A stretch of DNA of 42,741 bases from positions 920-43,660 of the forward strand of contig CAOXTD010000012.1 in the NCBI GenBank assembly GCA_948560265.1, given 5' to 3'. The translations under genes and the position numbers were made by a program. The DNA is from an uncultured Clostridia bacterium (GTDB lineage: Bacteria > Bacillota > Clostridia > TANB77 > CAG-508). The notes under the pieces are model-generated. The model did not search any database. It saw only the letters and a program-made list of their open reading frames with translations, and was not told where the DNA came from. This document shows, one piece after another, positions 7,990 to 15,278 of the stretch. How positions within the stretch are numbered: position 1 is the first letter of the stretch; every line of letters begins with the position of its first letter.

Positions 7990-8649
7990 TTATAATAATT
8001 TGGTATCATTAATAATTAATTCAAACCATATTCCCAAATATTTTGCTGCATATTTGCTCATCATAGTTCTATCCATAAATATCTCGAAATAATCTAATAC
8101 TGGTGATATTTCCGTATCAATCTTTAAGTCTAAAATTACTTTTTTCTCTTCTTTATTCATCGTAAAATTTGCATTTGTTACTGCATAATTTACTTTATCG
8201 TGTTTATCAAAAGTAGATATATTTTGATTAACAACCCTATCACGATGTACATCTGACTTATCTGCTAAAATTAATGCAGCTGAAATATCATTGACTGCTG
8301 TTCCAGTTTGTTCATCATGGTTTCCAATAGCCATCATAATTTCTGTACGGTGATGAGCTTCCATGCCCATATCTTTTAAAATTTGATAAGCAAGTATCGC
8401 TCCTGAATGTGCATGGTCTGTACGATTCACACAATTTCCAATATCATGCATATATCCTGCAATTTTTGCAAGTTCTATTCTTTCTTCTGGATACTCTAAA
8501 GTTTTAAGCACTTCTCCTGCACGCTGTGATACAATACTAATATGCCTTATCGAATGCTCTGTATATCCCAATGCATTTAATTGCTTTTGCGAACTTAAAA
8601 TTAGCTCTTTTACTTCTTCATTTTGCTTTACATCTTCTAATGTTATCAA
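7990..8649 (-). CDS. HD domain phosphohydrolase
   Basis: 219 residues. The metal-binding HD signature is complete: H36, the H68-D69 pair in YMHDIGN, H79/H81, H111-D112 in GNHDE and D130 in ADKSD. This arrangement suits a metal-dependent phosphohydrolase acting on nucleotides or a nucleotide second messenger; the C-terminal 60 residues form an extra beta-rich domain of unknown role. It begins the transcription unit HD-secD-secF after a terminator and a 110-base gap holding a small hairpin. Genes of this kind recur near secDF in Clostridia, but the substrate is not known. Confidence 0.75.
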   Translation of the reverse strand: MITLEDVKQNEEVKELILSSQKQLNALGYTEHSIRHISIVSQRAGEVLKTLEYPEERIELAKIAGYMHDIGNCVNRTDHAHSGAILAYQILKDMGMEAHHRTEIMMAIGNHDEQTGTAVNDISAALILADKSDVHRDRVVNQNISTFDKHDKVNYAVTNANFTMNKEEKKVILDLKIDTEISPVLDYFEIFMDRTMMSKYAAKYLGIWFELIINDTKLL

Positions 8650-8684
8650 GTTTTTTCCTCCTATGTTTAATTGTCTAAAGTTTA

Positions 8685-8704
8685 CAATTGCCTATCGGCA
8701 ATTG
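8685..8704. other. Perfect hairpin upstream of the HD-secD-secF unit
   Basis: CAATTGCC TATC GGCAATTG gives an 8-bp perfect stem with a 4-base loop, 36 bases upstream of the HD gene start. Further upstream lies a G+C-richer patch with TCGTAGCTTGC and GCTTCGCACGA (8715-8740). It may be an RNA leader structure, an operator, or part of a small repeat. No T-run follows on the minus strand. Confidence 0.4.
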
Positions 8705-8761
8705 CATAAGCCATTCGTAGCTTGCTTTGCTTCGCACGACTGCCTTAATTTTACCCTAAAA

Positions 8762-8816
8762 CATAAAAAATAGCAACTATTTTACGCAATTTCTTCGTAA
8801 AAAGTGTTGCTATTTT
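8762..8816 (-). terminator. Terminator after the TIGR04086 gene
   Basis: The outer stem AAAATAGCAAC/GTTGCTATTTT (8767-8777, 8806-8816) encloses a second stem TTTTACG/CGTAAAA (8780-8786, 8796-8802). Six T residues follow on the minus strand. T-rich sequence also follows on the plus strand, so it could act in both directions. Confidence 0.85.
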
Positions 8817-8827
8817 ATTTTTATTTT

Positions 8828-9253
8828 TTACTTTTTTGCTGACAAATTTACTCCGATAATTCCCCCAATAATTCCTGTTATGACACTAACTATTAACATT
8901 AATAGAGAATTTACTGATATCGAAAATCCTACTATAGTAATGCTAGAAGCTAAATACAAAGCCAAAATATATACTAATCCTACAATTCCTCCATAAATTA
9001 ATCCATTCTTTTTTATTTTTCTACTGCTAATTGTTCCTCCAATTAAAATGCTCACTCCTGTAATAGTTAATACTACTGGCATCATGGTATTTTCCGAAAT
9101 TGTGGTATTGACCAATAATAGAGCATAAATTGTAAGTAAAATAATTGAAAATATTATAGCAAATAAACAGCCTTTTGTAATTGCCATTACTTTCTTTTTT
9201 ATTTCGCTTTCTTCTGTTGTAATATTTGTTTTTAATATATTTTCTTTTTCCAT
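8828..9253 (-). CDS. TIGR04086 (DUF3792, YrzE-like) four-helix membrane protein
   Basis: 141 residues with a charged cytoplasmic N-terminus (1-24) and four membrane helices (about 25-48, 58-75, 84-106, 113-137) rich in Gly in the last, a pattern typical of the TIGR04086/YrzE family. Function unknown. In Clostridia it is regularly found in the queA-tgt-yajC-secDF neighbourhood, as here, which supports the assignment. Its ribosome-binding site AAAGGAG (9261-9267) lies inside the 3' arm of a long hairpin (9258-9309), so translation may be controlled by folding of the leader. Confidence 0.7.
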   Translation of the reverse strand: MEKENILKTNITTEESEIKKKVMAITKGCLFAIIFSIILLTIYALLLVNTTISENTMMPVVLTITGVSILIGGTISSRKIKKNGLIYGGIVGLVYILALYLASSITIVGFSISVNSLLMLIVSVITGIIGGIIGVNLSAKK

Positions 9254-9257
9254 ACTA

Positions 9258-9309
9258 AAACTCCTTTACATAGGCTTTTATCTTATTGTATGCCTATTAA
9301 AAGGAGTTT
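9258..9309 (-). promoter_or_regulatory. Intercistronic hairpin covering the TIGR04086 ribosome-binding site
   Basis: On the minus strand AAACTCCTTTTAATAGGC pairs with GCCTATGTAAAGGAGTTT, an 18-position stem with about two mismatches. The Shine-Dalgarno AAAGGAG is buried in the 3' arm and the start codon is 5 bases beyond the stem. A short TTTT follows, so it may act as a terminator for the upstream WG-repeat gene, as a translational lock, or both. Confidence 0.6.
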
Positions 9310-9324
9310 AGAATTATCTTTTGA

Positions 9325-10908
9325 TTATTGTTGTGTTGTATTGTTATTTTGTGTTAAATTATTTCCTGTTGTATTTCCATTTGTACTACCTTGTGTATTT
9401 GCTGTTGTTTGATTTGTTGTAACTGTATTGGCATTAGTTGCTTGCGTATTGTTATTGACTGTATTAGTTGTTTGTGTATTGTTTGTAGTGGTACTATTAT
9501 TTATTTCATTTGTTGCGGAATTTGTATTATTTGTATTTTGATTATTGCTTGGTTGATTTGTACTTGGCTGATTCGTACTTGGTTTTACATATGTTTGAAT
9601 ATACGTAATTACATTCATTACTTGTTCATTGTAAATCATGTAATAAGTTTCTTCTCCAGCTGATATGGTAGAATAAATTGTCTTCAATGCTATTGGTAAC
9701 AAGTCTTTTCCTTCAAAATCTTTCATACCATATAAGTTATCCTTTTTTACCACAATTCCTTTATATTCTGGAAGTAGTAGAATATTATTGGCAGTTTGAG
9801 TTGTAGAACTTCCTGCTCCTGCGCTACAACCTAAGTCTTCATATTCTATTGGAAGAATTTGTCTACCATTTTTATCAAAAATACCCCATAAGTCACCTTT
9901 TTTAACTGGTATGCAATTGTCATATAATAAGTATTGATTTTTGATGTTATTACTATTAAATCTATTGCTATCGATTCCAATTTGATCATATTCTAAATAT
10001 ACAATAATACTTCCTGTGCTATTAATAACACCATGTTTGTTATTATTGGTTACTAAATATAATCCTGTATCTTTATCAATCTGCTTAATTTGGTCATAGT
10101 CTGGGCTAATTTTTGTCGTTGCATCATAAGACATAATACCCATTTTTCCCTCTGCAGTTGTTACTATGAATTCCCTTGTACTTTCTACATATTTAATGCT
10201 AGTATATTTGGTTCCTAATATTTCATTTCCAGATAAGTCTGATACACCATAATAATTTTCTGTATTTCTTACTATTAGTCTATTGTCTAATAGTGCTTTT
10301 TGATTACTAAAGTTTTGTCCATCTCCTGCTATTGCGGAATCTTTAAACTGCGCTGAATATTGAGTTACTAAATATGGTAATGTATAAATAGTTATTTTGT
10401 TTTGCTCTTGATTGTAATCAAATACAATATTAAAGGCTTTTTCTGCTCCTTCTTTTGTAGTATATAATACCCCATTTACCATTTTAACAGGTTCATTAAT
10501 TATAAAATATTCATAATCATTTCCATTCGTTAGCAGTTTATAAATTTTGTCTGAGTTCATGGTAAAAGAGGCTATTTCATTAGCACATTGTACATAACAT
10601 TTTGTATTATCCTCTGCATATTGTTTGTAGTCTCCACTATAGGAATCATAACCTACGAATTGTGCAAAAGTACGAATAGGTACGTAGATTTGCCCATTTT
10701 GTATGAGTAAAATTTCTTCTAAATTACTATTCGCCTTTCCATCTATTGTAATTTTTAATTGTGTAGACTTCCAGTAGTACATAAAAGCGATTAAGCCAAT
10801 GCAAATAAAAAATAGTATTATTAAAATAATTCCTATAATTTTCATCCACTTTTTGGCTTTTAATTGTTCATTGCTTTGCTCATAGTTATTGCCAATTAAA
10901 TCATTCAT
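9325..10908 (-). CDS. Membrane-anchored WG-repeat protein with an Asn/Thr-rich tail
   Basis: I take ATG 10908 (after GAGGAGGAAAAT) as the start, giving 527 residues. An in-frame ATG at 10983 would only add residues encoded by a 57-bp repeat. One membrane helix (about 22-45) leaves the rest outside. Residues 50-170 resemble the copper-amine-oxidase N-terminal (stalk) domain, with YVPIRTFAQFVGY. Residues 215-425 hold four or five WG (KWG) beta-hairpin repeats such as GDLWGIFDKNGRQILPIEY. The last 80 residues are low-complexity Asn/Thr/Gln. It probably presents a binding domain outside the membrane; the ligand is unknown. It occupies the place where yajC is usual between tgt and secDF. Confidence 0.75.
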   Translation of the reverse strand: MNDLIGNNYEQSNEQLKAKKWMKIIGIILIILFFICIGLIAFMYYWKSTQLKITIDGKANSNLEEILLIQNGQIYVPIRTFAQFVGYDSYSGDYKQYAEDNTKCYVQCANEIASFTMNSDKIYKLLTNGNDYEYFIINEPVKMVNGVLYTTKEGAEKAFNIVFDYNQEQNKITIYTLPYLVTQYSAQFKDSAIAGDGQNFSNQKALLDNRLIVRNTENYYGVSDLSGNEILGTKYTSIKYVESTREFIVTTAEGKMGIMSYDATTKISPDYDQIKQIDKDTGLYLVTNNNKHGVINSTGSIIVYLEYDQIGIDSNRFNSNNIKNQYLLYDNCIPVKKGDLWGIFDKNGRQILPIEYEDLGCSAGAGSSTTQTANNILLLPEYKGIVVKKDNLYGMKDFEGKDLLPIALKTIYSTISAGEETYYMIYNEQVMNVITYIQTYVKPSTNQPSTNQPSNNQNTNNTNSATNEINNSTTTNNTQTTNTVNNNTQATNANTVTTNQTTANTQGSTNGNTTGNNLTQNNNTTQQ

Positions 10909-10923
10909 ATTTTCCTCCTCTTT

Positions 10924-10980
10924 TGTCAGGTTGGGGACGTTCCTTTTTCTGACATTCTTGTCAGGTTGGTGACACACCTT
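10924..10980 (+). repeat. 57-bp interspersed repeat, copy A
   Basis: Starts TGTCAGGTTGGGGACGTTCC, continues with TTTTTCTGACATTCTTGTCA, and ends GGTTGGTGACACACCTT. It lies 3 bases after the tgt stop (minus strand) and ends just before the ribosome-binding site of the WG-repeat gene. Read on the minus strand it is open and makes a false N-terminal extension of that gene. Confidence 0.85.
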
Positions 10981-10983
10981 CAA

Positions 10984-12111
10984 CTAACTTTCGTAACCAT
11001 ATTTTTTATAAAACTCATTTTTAAAGTTTTCTAAATTATCGTTCTCTATTTCTATTCTAACTCTTTCCATCAATTTCGTCAAGAAATATAAATTATGAAT
11101 GGATAATAATCTATCACCTAATATTTCTTTTGTTTTGACTAAATGTCTAATATATGCTCTTGTATAATTGCGACAAGTATAGCAGTCACATTCTGGGTCC
11201 AATGGTCCCCAATCTCTTTCATAAGTTGCGTTACGAACCACTACTTTACCATTCCATGTCATAGCAGTTCCGTTTCTTGCAATTCTTGTTGGAAGTACAC
11301 AGTCACACATATCAATTCCAGCAAGTGCTGCTTCTATCAAATAATCTGGTGTTCCTACTCCCATTAAATATCTAGGCTTGTTTGCTGGCATCAATGGTGC
11401 AGTATAGTATAGCATTTTTAAAAATTCTTCTTTTGGTTCACCTACACTAATACCACCAATTGCATAGCCTGGAAAGTCTAAATCGATTAAATCTTTTGCT
11501 GACTGCCTTCTTAAATCTTCATAAAATCCCCCTTGAATAATACCAAATAAAGCTTGTTTATCTGTGGTTGTATGTGCTGCTTTGCAGCGCTTTGCCCATC
11601 TTGTTGTTCTTTCCATAGACTGCTTTGTGTATTCATAGGTTTCAGGATATTTTACACATTCATCAAATGACATAATGATATCAGCTCCAAGTGCTTCTTC
11701 AATTTCCATTACTTTTTCTGGTGAGAAGAAATGCTTACTTCCATCTAAGTGTGACTTAAATTCCACACCTTCTTCTGTAATGGTTCTTAAATCACTTAAA
11801 CTGAATACTTGAAAACCTCCACAGTCTGTCAAAATAGGTCTATCCCATTTCATAAAATTGTGAAGTCCACCTGCTTCTTTTACCAAATTATGACCTGGTC
11901 TTAAATATAAATGGTAAGTATTAGATAAAATGATTTGTGCACCTATTTCTTTTAATTCTTCTGGCGTCATTGATTTGACTGTTGCTTGTGTACCTACTGG
12001 CATAAATACTGGTGTTTGTATATCTCCATGTGGTGTATGTACTACTCCACGTCTTGCTCCTGTTTTACTATCTGTGTGTAATAATTCATATGTTACTGCT
12101 GGCTTGTCCAT
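10984..12111 (-). CDS. tgt: tRNA-guanine transglycosylase (queuine/preQ1 tRNA-ribosyltransferase)
   Basis: 375 residues, full length. Exchanges guanine 34 for preQ1 in GUN-anticodon tRNAs (His, Asp, Asn, Tyr), the first tRNA-bound step of queuosine synthesis. Visible are the substrate loop TDCGGFQVFSL with Asp96, the nucleophile Asp270 in MCDCVLPTRIARNG, and the zinc site C308-x-C310-x2-C313 with H339. QueA, the next enzyme of the pathway, is encoded just upstream, with a kinase gene in between. Repeats flank the gene on both sides (copies A and B). No preQ1 synthesis genes are in the window. Confidence 0.97.
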   Translation of the reverse strand: MDKPAVTYELLHTDSKTGARRGVVHTPHGDIQTPVFMPVGTQATVKSMTPEELKEIGAQIILSNTYHLYLRPGHNLVKEAGGLHNFMKWDRPILTDCGGFQVFSLSDLRTITEEGVEFKSHLDGSKHFFSPEKVMEIEEALGADIIMSFDECVKYPETYEYTKQSMERTTRWAKRCKAAHTTTDKQALFGIIQGGFYEDLRRQSAKDLIDLDFPGYAIGGISVGEPKEEFLKMLYYTAPLMPANKPRYLMGVGTPDYLIEAALAGIDMCDCVLPTRIARNGTAMTWNGKVVVRNATYERDWGPLDPECDCYTCRNYTRAYIRHLVKTKEILGDRLLSIHNLYFLTKLMERVRIEIENDNLENFKNEFYKKYGYES

Positions 12112-12125
12112 ATTTTCCTCCTTTT

Positions 12126-12182
12126 TGTCAGATTAGGGACGTTCCTTTTTCTGACATTCTTGTCATAGTGGGGACACACCTT
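12126..12182 (+). repeat. 57-bp interspersed repeat, copy B
   Basis: Starts TGTCAGATTAGGGACGTTCC, continues TTTTTCTGACATTCTTGTCA, and ends TAGTGGGGACACACCTT. It fills the space between the kinase gene and tgt. Its last two bases form part of the kinase stop codon (TAA, 12181-12183 on the minus strand). Confidence 0.85.
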
Positions 12183-12774
12183 ACTTATCCCCTATTATTG
12201 ATTTAATGCATTTATCTACATCTAGCTTTTCAATGTCTTCTACCTTTATTTCTTTTCCTAAATGAATACAATTTGAAATTAAGTTGTCATATTCCTTTTT
12301 TAAGGTTTTGTATTCATATCCAAAATATGGTTTATACTTTTCTTTATTTTTCAAACAATATGTTTGTAAATAATGTGACGGATGTCTTTCTATGGAATTT
12401 TCTCTAATCTTTAATCTGTTCCAAATTGTATCAAAATCTTTTGCAAATAAGTGTATTGTATATACTTGATAGTTATACTTATTTACCATTTTTTCGAAAA
12501 ACTTTATCCATTTCTTTTTAAAAGGATATTCTACAATAAGCACTTCGTCATTTCTTTGCATTGATTTTTCTATAAGCGTTTTATATACTTTTTTACAAAG
12601 AGAGCTTAACGACTTTTTTTGCTTTTTATCTTTAAATCCCATAATATCATAAATATCTTCTTTTAAGCTATCTAACGATATTAACGTACTATTTTCTATT
12701 TTTCGATACATTTTCTTGGCTAAAGTGGTTTTTCCTGTTCCACTAATGCCTGATATGATAATTAATTTTTTCAT
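12181..12774 (-). CDS. Small P-loop kinase (AAA_33/zeta-like family)
   Basis: About 197 residues from ATG 12774, preferred over ATG 12780 because it leaves proper spacing from the GGAG that overlaps the queA stop. Walker A is GISGTGKTT (residues 8-16). A probable Walker B-like strand is DEVLIVEYPF, and an LID-like Arg-rich stretch is NRLKIRENSIER. This pattern fits small-molecule or RNA kinases of the AAA_33/zeta/chloramphenicol-phosphotransferase group. The substrate cannot be read from the sequence. It is inserted between queA and tgt, which are normally adjacent, and its stop codon overlaps repeat copy B. Confidence 0.65.
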   Translation of the reverse strand: MKKLIIISGISGTGKTTLAKKMYRKIENSTLISLDSLKEDIYDIMGFKDKKQKKSLSSLCKKVYKTLIEKSMQRNDEVLIVEYPFKKKWIKFFEKMVNKYNYQVYTIHLFAKDFDTIWNRLKIRENSIERHPSHYLQTYCLKNKEKYKPYFGYEYKTLKKEYDNLISNCIHLGKEIKVEDIEKLDVDKCIKSIIGDK

Positions 12775-12786
12775 TTCCATTTGCTC

Positions 12787-13842
12787 CTATTTTATCAACA
12801 TAGCATCTCCAAAACTAAAGAAACGATATTCTTCTTGCACCGCTTCTTCATAAGCTTTCATGACAAAATCTTTGCCTGCTAAAGCCGATACTAACATAAT
12901 CAAGGTAGACTCTGGCAAATGAAAATTAGTAATTAGATAATCTAAACATTTAAATTGATACCCTGGATAAATGAAAATATTTGTATCGCTTTCAATTTCT
13001 TTTACCATGCCATTTTCATCTGCTATTGACTCTAGCACTCTGCAAGAAGTAGTACCTACTGCAATCACTCTATGTCCTTCACGTTTTGCTTTATTAATTT
13101 TTTCTGCATCTTCTTGCTTGATATAGAAATGTTCTGAATGCATATCATGCTCTTCTACATTTTCTACTTTTACTGGTCTAAAAGTTCCTATTCCAACATG
13201 TAAAGTAACATTGGCAATTTCTACACCCTTTGCTTTGATTTGTTCTAATAGCTCATCTGTAAAGTGTAGTCCCGCTGTTGGCGCAGCTGCTGAACCCTCA
13301 TATTTTGCATATACAGTTTGATATCTGTCTTTTTCTTTTAATTTTTCATGGATATATGGTGGCAATGGCATTAAGCCAATTTCATTTAAAATCTCATTAA
13401 AAATGCCTTCATATTCGAACTTTACTTTTCTACTTCCACCTTCTAATTGCTCTAAAATTTCTGCCTTTAGTAAAACTCTAGGATTATCACTTTTTTCTAG
13501 TAAACCTTCTCCAAAAATAACTTTAGTACCTGGCATTAACTTTCTACCTGGCTTTACCATGACTTCCCAAATATCGCCTTGTATTCTGTGTAATAGTAAA
13601 AACTCTACATGGGCACCTGTTTCTTCTTTTACTCCATATAAACGGGCAGGAATTACCTTTGTGTTGTTCCTAACTAGGCAGTCTCCTGGCTCTAGATAGT
13701 CTATAATATCTTTAAAAATCTTATGGTCAATGGACTTGCATTTTCTATCTAATACCATTAACCTAGATTGGTCTCTATTTTGAATTGGTACTTGCGCTAT
13801 TAGTTCTTTTGGTAAGTTATAATTAAAATCTGATACTTTCAT
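12787..13842 (-). CDS. queA: S-adenosylmethionine:tRNA ribosyltransferase-isomerase
   Basis: 351 residues, normal length. Transfers and rearranges the ribose of SAM onto preQ1 in tRNA to give epoxyqueuosine. Family signatures are DFNYNLPKELIAQ at the N-terminus, AAPTAGLHFT, HVGIGTFRPV, and NFHLPESTLIMLVSAL near the end. The start overlaps the stop of the upstream peptidase-like gene by ATGA, indicating translational coupling. The last codons carry the ribosome-binding site of the kinase gene downstream. Confidence 0.97.
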   Translation of the reverse strand: MKVSDFNYNLPKELIAQVPIQNRDQSRLMVLDRKCKSIDHKIFKDIIDYLEPGDCLVRNNTKVIPARLYGVKEETGAHVEFLLLHRIQGDIWEVMVKPGRKLMPGTKVIFGEGLLEKSDNPRVLLKAEILEQLEGGSRKVKFEYEGIFNEILNEIGLMPLPPYIHEKLKEKDRYQTVYAKYEGSAAAPTAGLHFTDELLEQIKAKGVEIANVTLHVGIGTFRPVKVENVEEHDMHSEHFYIKQEDAEKINKAKREGHRVIAVGTTSCRVLESIADENGMVKEIESDTNIFIYPGYQFKCLDYLITNFHLPESTLIMLVSALAGKDFVMKAYEEAVQEEYRFFSFGDAMLIK

Positions 13843-15167
13843 TTTTGCTCCTTTATTATATCACTTTGCTCTTGATAACTAGTAAATAACTTACTGACTC
13901 TATCAAATATACTTCTAATTACTTCAATAATGTTTTCTGGTTCTTTTAGTACTTTTAATTGCCTGCTATATTTAAAGTTACTTTCATGAGTGGGTTTATA
14001 AGTAAATATTTCTTCTGGCAGACCTATCTTTTCTCCATTGCTTTTAATTTCTTTATTCATATAAGCAATATACCATTTTTTTTGTCCTTCTAGTCTTTCC
14101 TCTTGATAACCATATTTAGCATAATCATGTAAAGCTGGAACTTCGTATCCATACTCCTCAGCATTTCTTTCTAATGTATGCAAAAACTCATGAATATACA
14201 CTTCTTCTGGAAAAGTATTAATGCGATAATGATATTTATAGGCATAGTTATTTTCACTATCTGGTAATCGAATATTAGAGTATCCAATTCCGAAATATTG
14301 CATTCCTCCAAGACCAATCCAATCATTCATTAAGACATTGCTTCCCTTTTGCAGATTTGCCATTCTAATTCCTATATAAATGTGGTCATATTCATTTTGC
14401 TCTACATAATCTTTAATGTACTCATATACATCTTCTACTGAAACATAATAACCATTCTCTTCATCATAAGAAAGTGATTTGATAGGTTTATTAATTGTAT
14501 GAATATCATAAGTAGCACTCATTTTATTATTACTCATTGTTCTAATGGATTCTTTAAATCTAGCCATGTCGTCCTTTAACACTTGTATATCACTATCAGA
14601 CATCTTTAGACTAACATGTTCTTCCTTTCCATTTATTTCTACATCTACATCAATTTGAGGAAAGATAAAACATACAAATTTCCAGTTTTTGTCTTTACTT
14701 GCTATGCCCTCTTCAACTTTGAAATCTGAAAACCAAGCAGTTCCTTTTGACATTTCTTCATAACCGCCTAGTCTAAAACTAACATCTACCTCTTTTCTAT
14801 CTTTTGAATTGAAATAAAAGGTAATCTCTTGCCAGTCTTGCGTTCCAGACAGCATAATAGAACGTTCTGTAGTACCTGCAATAGCCATATGTGCACCACC
14901 AGTTTTTGTATTATTTTTATTTACAACATTTTCTACTTTGACTTTACAAGTTACTTTATATGGCGTATTAGGGGTTACTGAAATTGTTTCATAGAACATA
15001 GCATCATTATAATCTGTATTTTCTATTTTATAGCTATCCATGTCAGAACATTTTATTTCATGGTCACGTACAAAAGTAGTCTTATCTCTTTCACGAACGC
15101 TTTTAATAAAATTATTGTAATTATACTTACTATAAATAACAACCAAAGCAATAATGGTAATTACCAT
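13839..15167 (-). CDS. Membrane-anchored zinc-peptidase-like protein with a lectin/CBM-like domain, probable 5' frameshift
   Basis: The open frame gives 442 residues from ATG 15167: a membrane helix (1-12 and upstream), a beta-rich domain (about 30-155) resembling carbohydrate-binding modules (NTPYKVTCKVKVE ... GTAWFSDFKVEEG), and a C-terminal domain with a HExxH-type motif, IHEFLHTLERN near residue 333. It looks like an extracellular metallopeptidase. ATG 15167 has no ribosome-binding site. A good one (AAAGGGG) serves ATG 15213, which opens MSRRKKSK in the other frame. Removing one base near 15189 would join them into MSRRKKSKNILSIAIMVITI, a proper signal anchor. So the gene is either frameshifted or misread. 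It overlaps queA by 4 bases. Confidence 0.6.
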   Translation of the reverse strand: MVITIIALVVIYSKYNYNNFIKSVRERDKTTFVRDHEIKCSDMDSYKIENTDYNDAMFYETISVTPNTPYKVTCKVKVENVVNKNNTKTGGAHMAIAGTTERSIMLSGTQDWQEITFYFNSKDRKEVDVSFRLGGYEEMSKGTAWFSDFKVEEGIASKDKNWKFVCFIFPQIDVDVEINGKEEHVSLKMSDSDIQVLKDDMARFKESIRTMSNNKMSATYDIHTINKPIKSLSYDEENGYYVSVEDVYEYIKDYVEQNEYDHIYIGIRMANLQKGSNVLMNDWIGLGGMQYFGIGYSNIRLPDSENNYAYKYHYRINTFPEEVYIHEFLHTLERNAEEYGYEVPALHDYAKYGYQEERLEGQKKWYIAYMNKEIKSNGEKIGLPEEIFTYKPTHESNFKYSRQLKVLKEPENIIEVIRSIFDRVSKLFTSYQEQSDIIKEQK

Positions 15168-15278
15168 TATTGCTATTGATAGAATATTCTTTACTCTTCT
15201 TCCGTCTGCTCATCTTTATCCCCTTTAAACGTTATATTTGTTTTACAAGGTTTTCACTATATCAAATTCTTTGTTATT

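Noticed and set aside
9391..9663. Cys/Ile-rich 90-residue plus-strand frame
   Set aside because: It is the antisense of the Asn/Thr repeat tail of the WG-repeat protein; its odd composition follows from that.
10909..10983. 25-residue N-terminal extension of the WG-repeat protein
   Set aside because: Encoded entirely by a 57-bp repeat; a proper ribosome-binding site and ATG lie just downstream.
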